Positions 1-5,039 of a stretch of 5,064 nt of DNA are shown here, piece after piece (positions within the stretch are counted from its first letter, which is position 1; the number at the start of each line of letters is the position of its first letter). Under the pieces are notes generated by a model. That model made no database searches. It saw nothing but the letters and a program-made list of their open reading frames with translations, and had not been told where the DNA came from. The position numbers were made by a program, and so were the translations under genes. Origin of the DNA: Clostridia bacterium (GTDB lineage: Bacteria > Bacillota > Clostridia > Saccharofermentanales > Saccharofermentanaceae); the NCBI GenBank assembly GCA_017881645.1, contig JADGQQ010000084.1, positions 1-5,064 of the forward strand, given 5' to 3'.

Positions 1-527
1 AAGACTATCACATTTCATTTGTTGAACAAGTCGTTGTCGGCGGAAAGACGCGACAGGAATCCGTTTGGAACGGCATTTGCGCTCTTTCCGTACTTTCACG
101 CGGTCCGGATGCAGACGATGTTGTACAGATACACGACGGCGCCCGGTGCTTCGTGGATTTTGATACGATCCTGCGATGCTATCACGGAGCCCTCGAGAAT
201 GGCATATGCACGGCTGCCGTGCCGGTTAAGGACACGATAAAGCAGGTCGACTCCGCCGAAAACGCCCGTGTCATGTCGACCCCGGACCGCTCCACTTTAT
301 ATGCAGTCCAGACACCGCAGTCATTTACCTATGATCTTCTCGCAAAATCCTATGCCGCCGGACAAGAAGAAAAACGGTCCGCAACCGATGACACCTCTCT
401 TGCCGAGGCCATCGGTCTTCCCGTTTTTCTTGTGGAAGGTACATATGCAAATATCAAAATTACTACACAAGACGATCTTCTGTGGGCTGAACTTCTGAGA
501 ACTCGCCGAACGGACGTCGTACAGTAA
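1..527 (+). CDS. ispD: 2-C-methyl-D-erythritol 4-phosphate cytidylyltransferase, 5'-truncated by window edge
   Basis: IspD joins CTP and MEP to give CDP-ME, the third step of the cytosolic MEP isoprenoid pathway. The reading frame is open from base 3 and ends with TAA at 525-527, so about 174 C-terminal residues are present. The family is usually about 225-235 residues, so the N-terminal CTP-binding glycine-rich loop lies outside the window. Visible family motifs in order are GGKTRQESV, IHDGARCFV (usually DGARPFV; the arginine is kept and the proline is replaced by cysteine), PVKDTIK, the QTPQSF strand, ATDDTSLAE, and NIKITTQDDLLWAE with its substrate-binding lysine. The motif set is specific to IspD, and the protein ends where the family normally ends. 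An internal ATG at 153 is not a real start, because conserved sequence extends well upstream of it. The gene converges on the ispF-like gene and overlaps its last 65 bases. Confidence 0.95.
   Translation, partial: DYHISFVEQVVVGGKTRQESVWNGICALSVLSRGPDADDVVQIHDGARCFVDFDTILRCYHGALENGICTAAVPVKDTIKQVDSAENARVMSTPDRSTLYAVQTPQSFTYDLLAKSYAAGQEEKRSATDDTSLAEAIGLPVFLVEGTYANIKITTQDDLLWAELLRTRRTDVVQ
367..431 (-). terminator. Candidate intrinsic terminator of the mrp-lipoprotein-ispF operon, inside ispD
   Basis: A nested inverted repeat is visible. Positions 367-377 pair perfectly with 421-431 (11 bp, AAGAAAAACGG with CCGTTTTTCTT). Positions 384-390 pair with 410-416 (7 bp, ACCGATG with CATCGGT). Positions 394-397 pair with 405-408 (4 bp). 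Read on the minus strand, the structure starts 31 bases after the ispF-like stop and its 3' arm is followed by more U-rich sequence (TTTTTCTTCTTG). That is the form and place expected of an intrinsic terminator, and no other terminator is seen after that gene. It lies wholly within ispD codons, where it would also face plus-strand transcription, so chance or dual constraint is possible. Confidence 0.5.
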
Positions 528-1026
528 CACTGCAGAACACCATGATCCCCTCGCCTTTTCCGAAGGCACTCAGGCCTTCGCCCGATGTCGCCGTAATCCC
601 GATCGAATCATTTGTTGTTCCGATCCGGTTGGCTATACTCGTACGAATCTCTTCGATGTACGGTGACAGCCTGGGTGTCTTGCATTCGATCGAAAAGGAA
701 ACGTGCGTGATTTCCCGATGGCCTAGATACGAGAGCGCCAGCGCAAGATATTCGCTGCTGTCCTTAATTCCTTCTTTCAAGCAGAGATGATCCGCCTTTT
801 CACCCAGAATATTCACGCAGGTAATGCCGGAGACGGCATTTGTCAGTGCGTGCAGAACCACATCCCCGTCACTGTTCGCTTTCAGAGGACGGCCTTTGGG
901 AATAACAAATCCGCCAAGAATCAGCTGCCGGTTCCCGTCCGGATCAATAGGTTTTCCATTGGGTCCGACTTCAGCGAACCGGTGGCTGTCCTGTCCGATC
1001 GCATGTAAATACTCATACTGAATCAT
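463..1026 (-). CDS. ispF: Divergent IspF-like protein (2-C-methyl-D-erythritol 2,4-cyclodiphosphate synthase family)
   Basis: The protein has 187 residues. IspF normally cyclises CDP-ME 2-phosphate to MEcPP in the MEP pathway. The start is the ATG at 1024-1026, with AGGAGG at 1033-1038 six bases upstream; reading further upstream in frame gives non-family sequence. Family features are GQDSHRF (metal ligands D13 and H15), LILGG at 35-39, NSDGDVVLHAL at 51-61 (third metal ligand H59), a TP-x-L-x-P segment near 117-122, and ATSGEGLSAFGKGEGI at 146-161. Compared with E. coli IspF as I recall it, the active-site histidine of HSDGD is N51, the aspartate of the GDIG loop is N72, the FPDTD loop is replaced by unrelated sequence, and GRGEG is GKGEG. 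There is also an insert of about 17 residues after H15 and a C-terminal tail of about 18 residues beyond the usual end, which runs into ispD. The family assignment is firm; normal catalysis is less certain. It is the last gene of a minus-strand run, 25 bases after the lipoprotein gene. Confidence 0.85.
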   Translation of the reverse strand: MIQYEYLHAIGQDSHRFAEVGPNGKPIDPDGNRQLILGGFVIPKGRPLKANSDGDVVLHALTNAVSGITCVNILGEKADHLCLKEGIKDSSEYLALALSYLGHREITHVSFSIECKTPRLSPYIEEIRTSIANRIGTTNDSIGITATSGEGLSAFGKGEGIMVFCSVTVRRPFGEFSEVQPTEDRLV

Positions 1027-1051
1027 CGTACTCCTCCTTTGCCTGCCGGCA

Positions 1052-1606
1052 TTATGAAATGCCGCTGTTTGCCAATATCCAGTCGGAAAGATCACTGTTG
1101 GACCATGTTCCCCTCGTACTGCTTGAAAATGATGCGACCCAGGACGCATTTTTCAGAATAACGAAATCCGGCAGTGCATTGATCGAGAAATTCCCCGTCA
1201 AGTCTTTTTCCTGCATTCCGTCGATAGAAACAAAAAGAATTTTGTCGTGATATTCTTCAGCCAATTGTTCAATGGCCGCCGTTACGCCGCTATTGTCCGA
1301 AAACAGGCCGGAATAGAAATACAGACACACCGGCAAAGGCGAATAAGCGATCATCTTGTCGTAGTCCGTCACGGTTCGATACTGGATGCCGAACCCCTCG
1401 CCGTCCATGTCTTCATATACCATGGCCGACATGGGAGAATCATACGAGTAGTCCCCCAAATACGATGAGTAGTCACCGAGGTCACCGCTCTTTTTTGTAT
1501 TTGCACATCCGCTGCTCAGCAGAATGCCCGATATAAGACTCATCAGCAGAAAGCCGGCAAGAAGTTTGCGGAGGCCTTCGCGGCCGGATATATTCGCGTT
1601 TCGCAT
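1052..1606 (-). CDS. Lipoprotein with thioredoxin-like fold lacking the CxxC motif
   Basis: The protein has 184 residues. The preferred start is the ATG at 1604-1606, with AGGAG at 1614-1618 seven bases upstream. A longer in-frame start at 1631-1633 overlaps the mrp stop as ATGA but has no ribosome-binding site. Residues 1-34 form a lipoprotein signal: basic n-region (R9, R13, K14), hydrophobic core 15-30 and lipobox LSSGC with C34 as the lipidated residue. A Tyr/Asp-rich linker follows, with a near-repeat LGDYSSYLGDYSYDS at 43-57. Residues about 90-180 resemble thioredoxin: strand PVCLYFYSG, helix IEQLAEEY, strand ILFVSIDG, then ALPDFVILKN with P146 in the cis-proline place. The site where CxxC normally stands reads SDNS (103-106), so redox catalysis is unlikely. 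A binding or chaperone-like role at the outer face of the membrane is inference. Its place between mrp and the ispF-like gene suggests co-transcription. Confidence 0.8.
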   Translation of the reverse strand: MRNANISGREGLRKLLAGFLLMSLISGILLSSGCANTKKSGDLGDYSSYLGDYSYDSPMSAMVYEDMDGEGFGIQYRTVTDYDKMIAYSPLPVCLYFYSGLFSDNSGVTAAIEQLAEEYHDKILFVSIDGMQEKDLTGNFSINALPDFVILKNASWVASFSSSTRGTWSNSDLSDWILANSGIS

Positions 1607-1629
1607 TCCCGTACTCCTGTGCAGCCGAT

Positions 1630-2502
1630 TCATGAATTTGCACGTTTTTTGTCAATCAAACCGGCAACAAACCGGACCGTGCCGTCCAGCATATCCGTAT
1701 GAATTTTCTCGATCTCACCTGCATCCACAAGCGCCGTGACGAAGGGATCAACCGCCACCTTGTCAAAGACCGGTACGTTCAGTTCGGCCGCTGCTTTATC
1801 AACGCCGCCCGTCCCGAAAATCGGAATCTGCTCTCCGCAGTGCGTACATGTGATATAACTCATATTTTCGACAAAGCCTAAGATGCGGACCTTCATCATC
1901 AACGCCATGTTTCTTGCTTTGTTGACAACCATAGATACAAGATCCTGCGGCGTGGAGACCAGGATCACACCATCGAGCGGGATTGCCTGAAATACCGTAA
2001 GAGGCACGTCGCCGGTACCCGGCGGCATATCAATCAGAAGAACATCGAGTTCTTTCCAGATCACGTCCGTCCAGAACTGCTTCACGACGCCCGCAATCAC
2101 AGGCCCGCGCCATATAACCGGTGCCTCTTCGTTCTCAAGGAGAAGATTCACGGATACCACCTGTATTCCTGAATGCGTGATCACCGGCATAATTCCTGCC
2201 GATGAGCCGGACAGCTGCCCCGAAAGACCGAAGGCCTTGGGAATGGAGGGTCCGGTAACATCCGCATCGAGAATCCCGACCCTGTAACCTTCTCTGGCCA
2301 GTTTGGCCGCAAGCACGGAAGTCACAAGAGATTTGCCTACTCCGCCCTTACCGCTGCACAGACCGATTACAATGCCTATACTGGACTCCGCATGGAGTTT
2401 CTCGCGAAAGGATTCCGGTGACTGTTCTCCTTCACCCGGGCAGCTTCCTGACGAAGCCGACCCGCACTGGTCCTTACTTTTACAGCTGTCACATGAAGAC
2501 AT
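1630..2502 (-). CDS. mrp: Mrp/NBP35 family Fe-S cluster carrier ATPase (ApbC-like)
   Basis: The protein has 290 residues. This P-loop family binds and delivers [4Fe-4S] clusters to target proteins in the cytosol. The start is the ATG at 2500-2502, with AGGAGG at 2509-2514 six bases upstream; the in-frame upstream extension contains the terminator and promoter region and is not coding. The N-terminus carries cysteines at 4, 7, 13 and 21 (CDSC then DQC then GSC), the NBP35-type cluster region. The deviant Walker A GKGGVGKS is at 51-58, followed by DADVTGPS at 79-86, IWRGPV at 130-135, DMPPGTGD at 158-165, STPQDLV at 183-189, and the paired cysteines C219-x-x-C222 followed by IPIFG that bridge the dimer. 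No N-terminal MIP18-like domain is present. It heads an operon with the lipoprotein and the ispF-like gene. Clients may include IspG and IspH, the Fe-S enzymes of the same isoprenoid pathway; that is inference. Confidence 0.93.
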   Translation of the reverse strand: MSSCDSCKSKDQCGSASSGSCPGEGEQSPESFREKLHAESSIGIVIGLCSGKGGVGKSLVTSVLAAKLAREGYRVGILDADVTGPSIPKAFGLSGQLSGSSAGIMPVITHSGIQVVSVNLLLENEEAPVIWRGPVIAGVVKQFWTDVIWKELDVLLIDMPPGTGDVPLTVFQAIPLDGVILVSTPQDLVSMVVNKARNMALMMKVRILGFVENMSYITCTHCGEQIPIFGTGGVDKAAAELNVPVFDKVAVDPFVTALVDAGEIEKIHTDMLDGTVRFVAGLIDKKRANS

Positions 2503-2533
2503 CGTATTCCTCCTGTTATGTCTCTGCCGAAAC

Positions 2534-2562
2534 ATTATGTTTTGCATCCATTTTATCATGAA
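2534..2562 (-). promoter_or_regulatory. Weak candidate promoter for the mrp operon
   Basis: On the minus strand, TTCATG (2557-2562) is followed by a 17-base spacer and CATAAT (2534-2539, five of six matches to the -10 consensus). It lies between the terminator of the upstream operon and the mrp ribosome-binding site, where a promoter is needed. The -35 match is poor, so other start sites in this 66-base gap are possible. Confidence 0.35.
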
Positions 2563-2568
2563 AAGCAA

Positions 2569-2598
2569 AACGTCTGCGGTAAAATACACGCAGACGTT
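2569..2598 (-). terminator. Intrinsic terminator after the queT-rsmC operon
   Basis: A perfect 10-bp stem is formed by 2589-2598 and 2569-2578 (AACGTCTGCG with CGCAGACGTT) around a 10-base loop. On the minus strand it begins eight bases after the methyltransferase stop codon and is followed by TTTTGCTTTTC. Position, stem strength and U-rich tail all fit an intrinsic terminator separating this operon from mrp. Confidence 0.85.
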
Positions 2599-2606
2599 CT
2601 TTTGAT

Positions 2607-3221
2607 TTACTTTGCTTTCTGCGACCGCATGATCCAGTAGCCGACTTCTTTTACCATGATCTCACAGTTCCCGAAAAGAGTCTCCAGGTGCGCCAGTGTG
2701 GACGGCGCCCCCTGTTTTTTCTGCAGAACCACATACAGCAGGCCGCCCGGGCTCAAATGTTCGAAGGCTCCGTCATAAAAAGCGAACACTGTCTTTTTGC
2801 CTGCCCGCACAGGAGGATTCGTGATCACGACATCAAATGAATCCGCTAACTGACTCCATCCGTCCGAAGACACAATCGATACGTACGGACAGTGATTGGT
2901 TTTTGCATTTTCAGCAGTAAGTGCCAGAGCCCGCTGGTTGATGTCCGCCATGACGACATCCATCGCCGGGAAAACGCGCTTCATCGTAATTCCGATGACA
3001 CCGTACCCGCAGCCAAGGTCGAGCAGGCGGCCCTTGCGGATACACCGTTGATGCAGATCCGCTGTTGCGGTCTCCAGCAGCAATGTGGTCCCGAAGTCGA
3101 CCTTTTTTTTGGAAAAGACATCTGCGTCCGATGTGAACACGAAATCGATCCCGTGCACGCGCAGCGAAATGGACTTCGGGTCGGACGGGGTCGTCGGATT
3201 TTCCTCAAAATAGTGTGCCAT
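2607..3221 (-). CDS. rsmC: RsmC-like class I SAM-dependent rRNA (guanine-N2) methyltransferase
   Basis: The protein has 204 residues. RsmC-type enzymes methylate G1207 of 16S rRNA using S-adenosylmethionine. This protein has the single-domain form common in Gram-positive bacteria (about 200 residues) rather than the two-domain E. coli enzyme. It opens with MAHYFEENP; a segment with FSKKKVDFGTTLLL at 36-49 leads into SAM motif I LDLGCGYG at 67-74. An acidic residue that would bind the SAM ribose is D93 (MADINQRAL), and the catalytic motif NPPVRAGK is at 135-142. The C-terminal GGLLYVVLQKKQGAPS and GYWIMRSQK complete the family pattern. The start ATG at 3219-3221 has GAGG four bases upstream and lies six bases after the queT stop, so the two are co-transcribed. 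The exact target base is inferred from family resemblance; a related rRNA or tRNA target is possible. Confidence 0.88.
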   Translation of the reverse strand: MAHYFEENPTTPSDPKSISLRVHGIDFVFTSDADVFSKKKVDFGTTLLLETATADLHQRCIRKGRLLDLGCGYGVIGITMKRVFPAMDVVMADINQRALALTAENAKTNHCPYVSIVSSDGWSQLADSFDVVITNPPVRAGKKTVFAFYDGAFEHLSPGGLLYVVLQKKQGAPSTLAHLETLFGNCEIMVKEVGYWIMRSQKAK

Positions 3222-3227
3222 AATGCC

Positions 3228-3779
3228 TCACTTCTTATTCCAGATCGTTTCGATATGGGTCCTGCGAAGTACCAGAAGAAACGGCAGGCCCAATGCATAG
3301 ACTGTGATGGCTTCGCTGAGTCCGACATAGAGAATATTGAATCCGATAATGACGAGAGTGACCGGACCGTCGGTCAGCAGGTAGGACAAATAGGTGCCGA
3401 CAATCACTGCATTAAAAAATACCGGGGGAATTAATGCGATAATGTCTCGGGGCAGCTGCGATATCCGAACAAGATGCTGCGAAATGTATCGCGTACAGAT
3501 TGCCGCCAGCAGCGTGGCCAACGAACCGAAGACGATATCAATCGGCCCCAGATTGTTGGGATTCAGCAGATTTGCCAGAAAGCATCCGAGTGTCAGTCCG
3601 GGAATAGCGGCCGGTGTCAGAATCGGCAGCACCGTCATCATTTCCGAGAGGCGGAACTGCATCGGACCAAAGGCGAACTGAGCAAATGGCAGGGTAAGAA
3701 CGACATACAGCGCCGCAATAATCGCGGACGTAACCAGATAGAGCGTCCCGATTTTTTTCGTGGTTGATTCGTTTGTCAA
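3228..3779 (-). CDS. queT: QueT family transporter, ECF substrate-binding (S) component for a queuosine precursor
   Basis: The protein has 183 residues. QueT proteins are small membrane S components that pair with a shared ECF energy module to import a queuosine precursor such as preQ1 or queuine. The sequence shows about six hydrophobic segments and the QueT signature FGPMQFRLSEMMTVLP near 37-52, PAAIPGLTLGCFLANLL at 56-72, and DIVFGSLATLLAA from 81. I choose a TTG start at 3777-3779 because GGAGG at 3788-3792 lies eight bases upstream. A TTG at 3792-3794 would place the Shine-Dalgarno sequence inside the gene. No ATG is available near the N-terminus. Energy-module genes are not in the window, as is normal for S components that share a common module. 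The methyltransferase gene follows by six bases. A promoter and long leader lie upstream. Confidence 0.9.
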   Translation of the reverse strand: MTNESTTKKIGTLYLVTSAIIAALYVVLTLPFAQFAFGPMQFRLSEMMTVLPILTPAAIPGLTLGCFLANLLNPNNLGPIDIVFGSLATLLAAICTRYISQHLVRISQLPRDIIALIPPVFFNAVIVGTYLSYLLTDGPVTLVIIGFNILYVGLSEAITVYALGLPFLLVLRRTHIETIWNKK

Positions 3780-3787
3780 TAAATAGT

Positions 3788-3792
3788 CCTCC
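3788..3792 (-). promoter_or_regulatory. Ribosome-binding site that decides the queT start
   Basis: GGAGG eight bases before the TTG at 3779. A TTG at 3794 overlaps this site and so cannot use it. A CUCC-containing segment in the leader (3824-3828, reading UCUCC) could pair with it and hide it. Confidence 0.65.
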
Positions 3793-3794
3793 AA

Positions 3795-3886
3795 ATTTCT
3801 GAGTTGTCGAAGCGTCGTCGACCGGAGATAGGTTCATCAGGGTACGGCCCACATTGAAGTCGTGTCAAAAGGAATCCGTTTGTCCC
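3795..3886 (-). promoter_or_regulatory. Long 5' leader of queT, possible preQ1-type riboswitch
   Basis: From the predicted start of transcription near 3886 to the TTG start is about 107 bases, long for an ordinary leader. Genes of the queT family are often controlled by preQ1 riboswitches. The sequence does not show the class I core (short stem with an A-rich tail), nor the class II end pattern that I know. It has possible competing helices: GGCCG (3845-3849) with CGGTC (3819-3823), and GTCGA with TCGAC, which share the GTC at 3819-3821. UCUCC at 3824-3828 could pair with the ribosome-binding site. Class III preQ1 elements, known from clostridial queT leaders, remain possible. Identification is by context, not by motif. 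Confidence 0.42.
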
Positions 3887-3892
3887 GTATAG

Positions 3893-3921
3893 ACTATAAT
3901 GAAAAGCGCATGCAATTGCAA
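3893..3921 (-). promoter_or_regulatory. Promoter of the queT-rsmC operon
   Basis: On the minus strand, TTGCAA (3916-3921, four of six -35 matches) is followed by a 17-base spacer and TATAGT (3893-3898, five of six -10 matches). Transcription would begin near 3886. A perfect 10-base palindrome TGCAATTGCA (3911-3920) overlaps the -35 hexamer. Confidence 0.6.
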
Positions 3922-3970
3922 GGAAATCCCGTATTCGTAACGGTTTTCGTCATTGCAGACACACAGATTT

Positions 3971-4747
3971 TTATTTCTTCTGTTCGAGTTCTTTTTCTTC
4001 GAAGGTTGATTTTTTAACAAAGTAATACTGCACTCCGATGCAAATTACAATGGTGGCTGCAAATATGGCAATAAATTCCCCCATAAGTAAATTCTTCAGC
4101 GCAAAACTACTTAAGATCATAACCCCCGAAAAGGCCAGCAAGATCAAATTCAGTCTTTTCTTCCGTTCGGCTGAAAAGGTGATTCTCTTCCCGCACTTTT
4201 CGCAGGTAAAATCATATACGCTGGGCACATAGTTCTTCCAGCTCTTTGCAGGTACGTGGTCACAGTCAATATGCATGGGCAGCGGAGCCGCTTCGACGGG
4301 TGCCGGCGGATTCAGGTCCTCTTCTCTAACCGGAGCGTTCTTTTCGACATAAGAGTTATACAGCGCCATCAGTTCAAGCTGCTCAGGCGTATATTGCGGT
4401 TTGGCGACTGTTTCAGGGGTGTCGGCTGTCCCGGCTATATCCGGTGCAGCTGCCTGAAATTTGCCATAACGAAGCAGAACCATCTGCAGAATCGCAAAAC
4501 ACAGAATAATCCCGCCCATAACAGAAAGAGAGATCGTCGTCGCATTGGGTCCAGGGAAAATGTCTTTCCCGAACAATGCCGTAAACAGAAGAAGTGCGTA
4601 GAAAAGAATCCTGACAACCAGACCGATCCGTCTGGTCTGAGGTGTCATTTCAATTTTAGCGCCGCAGGTCCTGCATACATAGTGCGGGATGCGGGAAAAA
4701 AGCACGCCCATATTGGGAATCGCATGGTGATCACATGAATCTATCAT
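3971..4747 (-). CDS. Unrecognised membrane protein with two zinc-ribbon plus two-helix modules
   Basis: The protein has 258 residues; I do not recognise the family. The start ATG at 4745-4747 has AGGAG at 4752-4756. The protein is an internal duplication. Module 1 has CDH at 5-7, CRTCG at 25-29, a basic patch TRR at 38-40, and hydrophobic segments at about 41-60 and 70-92. Module 2 has CDH at 162-164, CEKCG at 182-186, a basic patch ERKKR at 194-198, and hydrophobic segments at about 199-217 and 224-244. The spacing C-x19-C-x2-C is identical in both copies, and a Cys/His set of this kind should bind one zinc ion each. The copies are joined by a Pro/Ala/Glu-rich linker (about 99-157), and the C-terminus is charged (EEKELEQKK). 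There is no signal peptide. With short loops between paired helices, both ribbons probably face the cytosol. Function is unknown. It stands alone between tRNA-Asn and the queT operon. Confidence 0.8.
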   Translation of the reverse strand: MIDSCDHHAIPNMGVLFSRIPHYVCRTCGAKIEMTPQTRRIGLVVRILFYALLLFTALFGKDIFPGPNATTISLSVMGGIILCFAILQMVLLRYGKFQAAAPDIAGTADTPETVAKPQYTPEQLELMALYNSYVEKNAPVREEDLNPPAPVEAAPLPMHIDCDHVPAKSWKNYVPSVYDFTCEKCGKRITFSAERKKRLNLILLAFSGVMILSSFALKNLLMGEFIAIFAATIVICIGVQYYFVKKSTFEEKELEQKK

Positions 4748-4823
4748 TTTTCTCCTCTACGCATTCGAAAACCGTTGTTTGTTTTGCAGATCATAGTAAT
4801 AGTGATTGTAAGAATTATCTACA

Positions 4824-4852
4824 ACATTACGGTGAGAAAGGGGAAGTGTCAA
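4824..4852 (-). promoter_or_regulatory. Candidate promoter of the zinc-ribbon membrane protein gene
   Basis: On the minus strand, a perfect -35 TTGACA (4847-4852) is followed by a 17-base spacer and TAATGT (4824-4829, three of six matches, but with the key T, A and final T). It would give a leader of about 70 bases. The rest of the gap from 4757 to 4918 shows only short weak hairpins, such as GGAC/GTCC at 4871-4882, and no gene. Confidence 0.42.
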
Positions 4853-4918
4853 GGTAATTGTCCTATGCCGGGACCACAGTCCAGAGAATCTCAGAACCTT
4901 TTCGTTACGGAAACGCAC

Positions 4919-4952
4919 AAAAAAAGCCCGCCACATAAAGTGGTGCGCTTTC
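4919..4952 (-). terminator. Intrinsic terminator after 5S rRNA-tRNA-Asn
   Basis: On the minus strand, GCGCACCAC (4940-4948) faces GTGGCGGGC (4926-4934) across a five-base loop, with two mismatches and flanking A/T pairs that lengthen the stem. It is followed by seven T at 4919-4925. It starts a few bases after the tRNA CCA end, so it should close the rRNA operon transcript. Confidence 0.8.
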
Positions 4953-4956
4953 TTTG

Positions 4957-5032
4957 TGGCTCCTCAAGTAAGACTCGAACTTACGACCCTGCGGTTAACA
5001 GCCGCATGCTCTACCAACTGAGCTATTGAGGA
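4957..5032 (-). tRNA. tRNA-Asn (anticodon GTT)
   Basis: The full cloverleaf is visible on the minus strand. The acceptor stem TCCTCAA/TTGAGGA has 7 bp, the D stem is GCTC/GAGC, and the anticodon stem TGCGG/CCGCA surrounds loop CTGTTAA with anticodon GTT. The T stem GTAAG/CTTAC carries TTCGAGT. The discriminator base is G73, as expected for tRNA-Asn, and CCA is encoded (4957-4959). The length is 76 bases with CCA. It follows 5S rRNA by seven bases and is co-transcribed with it. Confidence 0.97.
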
Positions 5033-5039
5033 ATATAAT

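Noticed and set aside
1027..1149. N-terminal extension of the ispF-like gene
   Set aside because: It overlaps the end of the lipoprotein gene, lacks family sequence, and the inner ATG has an ideal AGGAGG.
2503..2589. 29-residue upstream extension of mrp
   Set aside because: It reads through the terminator and promoter region and ignores the AGGAGG just before the inner ATG.
2892..3434. 180-codon open frame on the plus strand
   Set aside because: It lies antisense across the methyltransferase and queT, has no family resemblance and no ribosome-binding site, and is explained by the codon pattern of the genes opposite.
3795..3886. Hammerhead ribozyme suggested by CTGATGA in the queT leader
   Set aside because: The required flanking stem II, GAAA core and third stem are not in the right order or spacing.
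3931..3950. Possible terminator after the zinc-ribbon gene (CCGT/ACGG hairpin)
   Set aside because: The stem is only four base pairs and has no clear U tract, so it is not listed as a terminator.
4256..4738. 160-codon open frame on the plus strand
   Set aside because: It is fully antisense to the duplicated zinc-ribbon membrane protein, whose repeated Cys pattern shows which strand is coding.
4775..5029. 84-codon open frame on the plus strand
   Set aside because: It runs through the terminator and the antisense strand of tRNA-Asn, so it cannot be a conserved protein gene.
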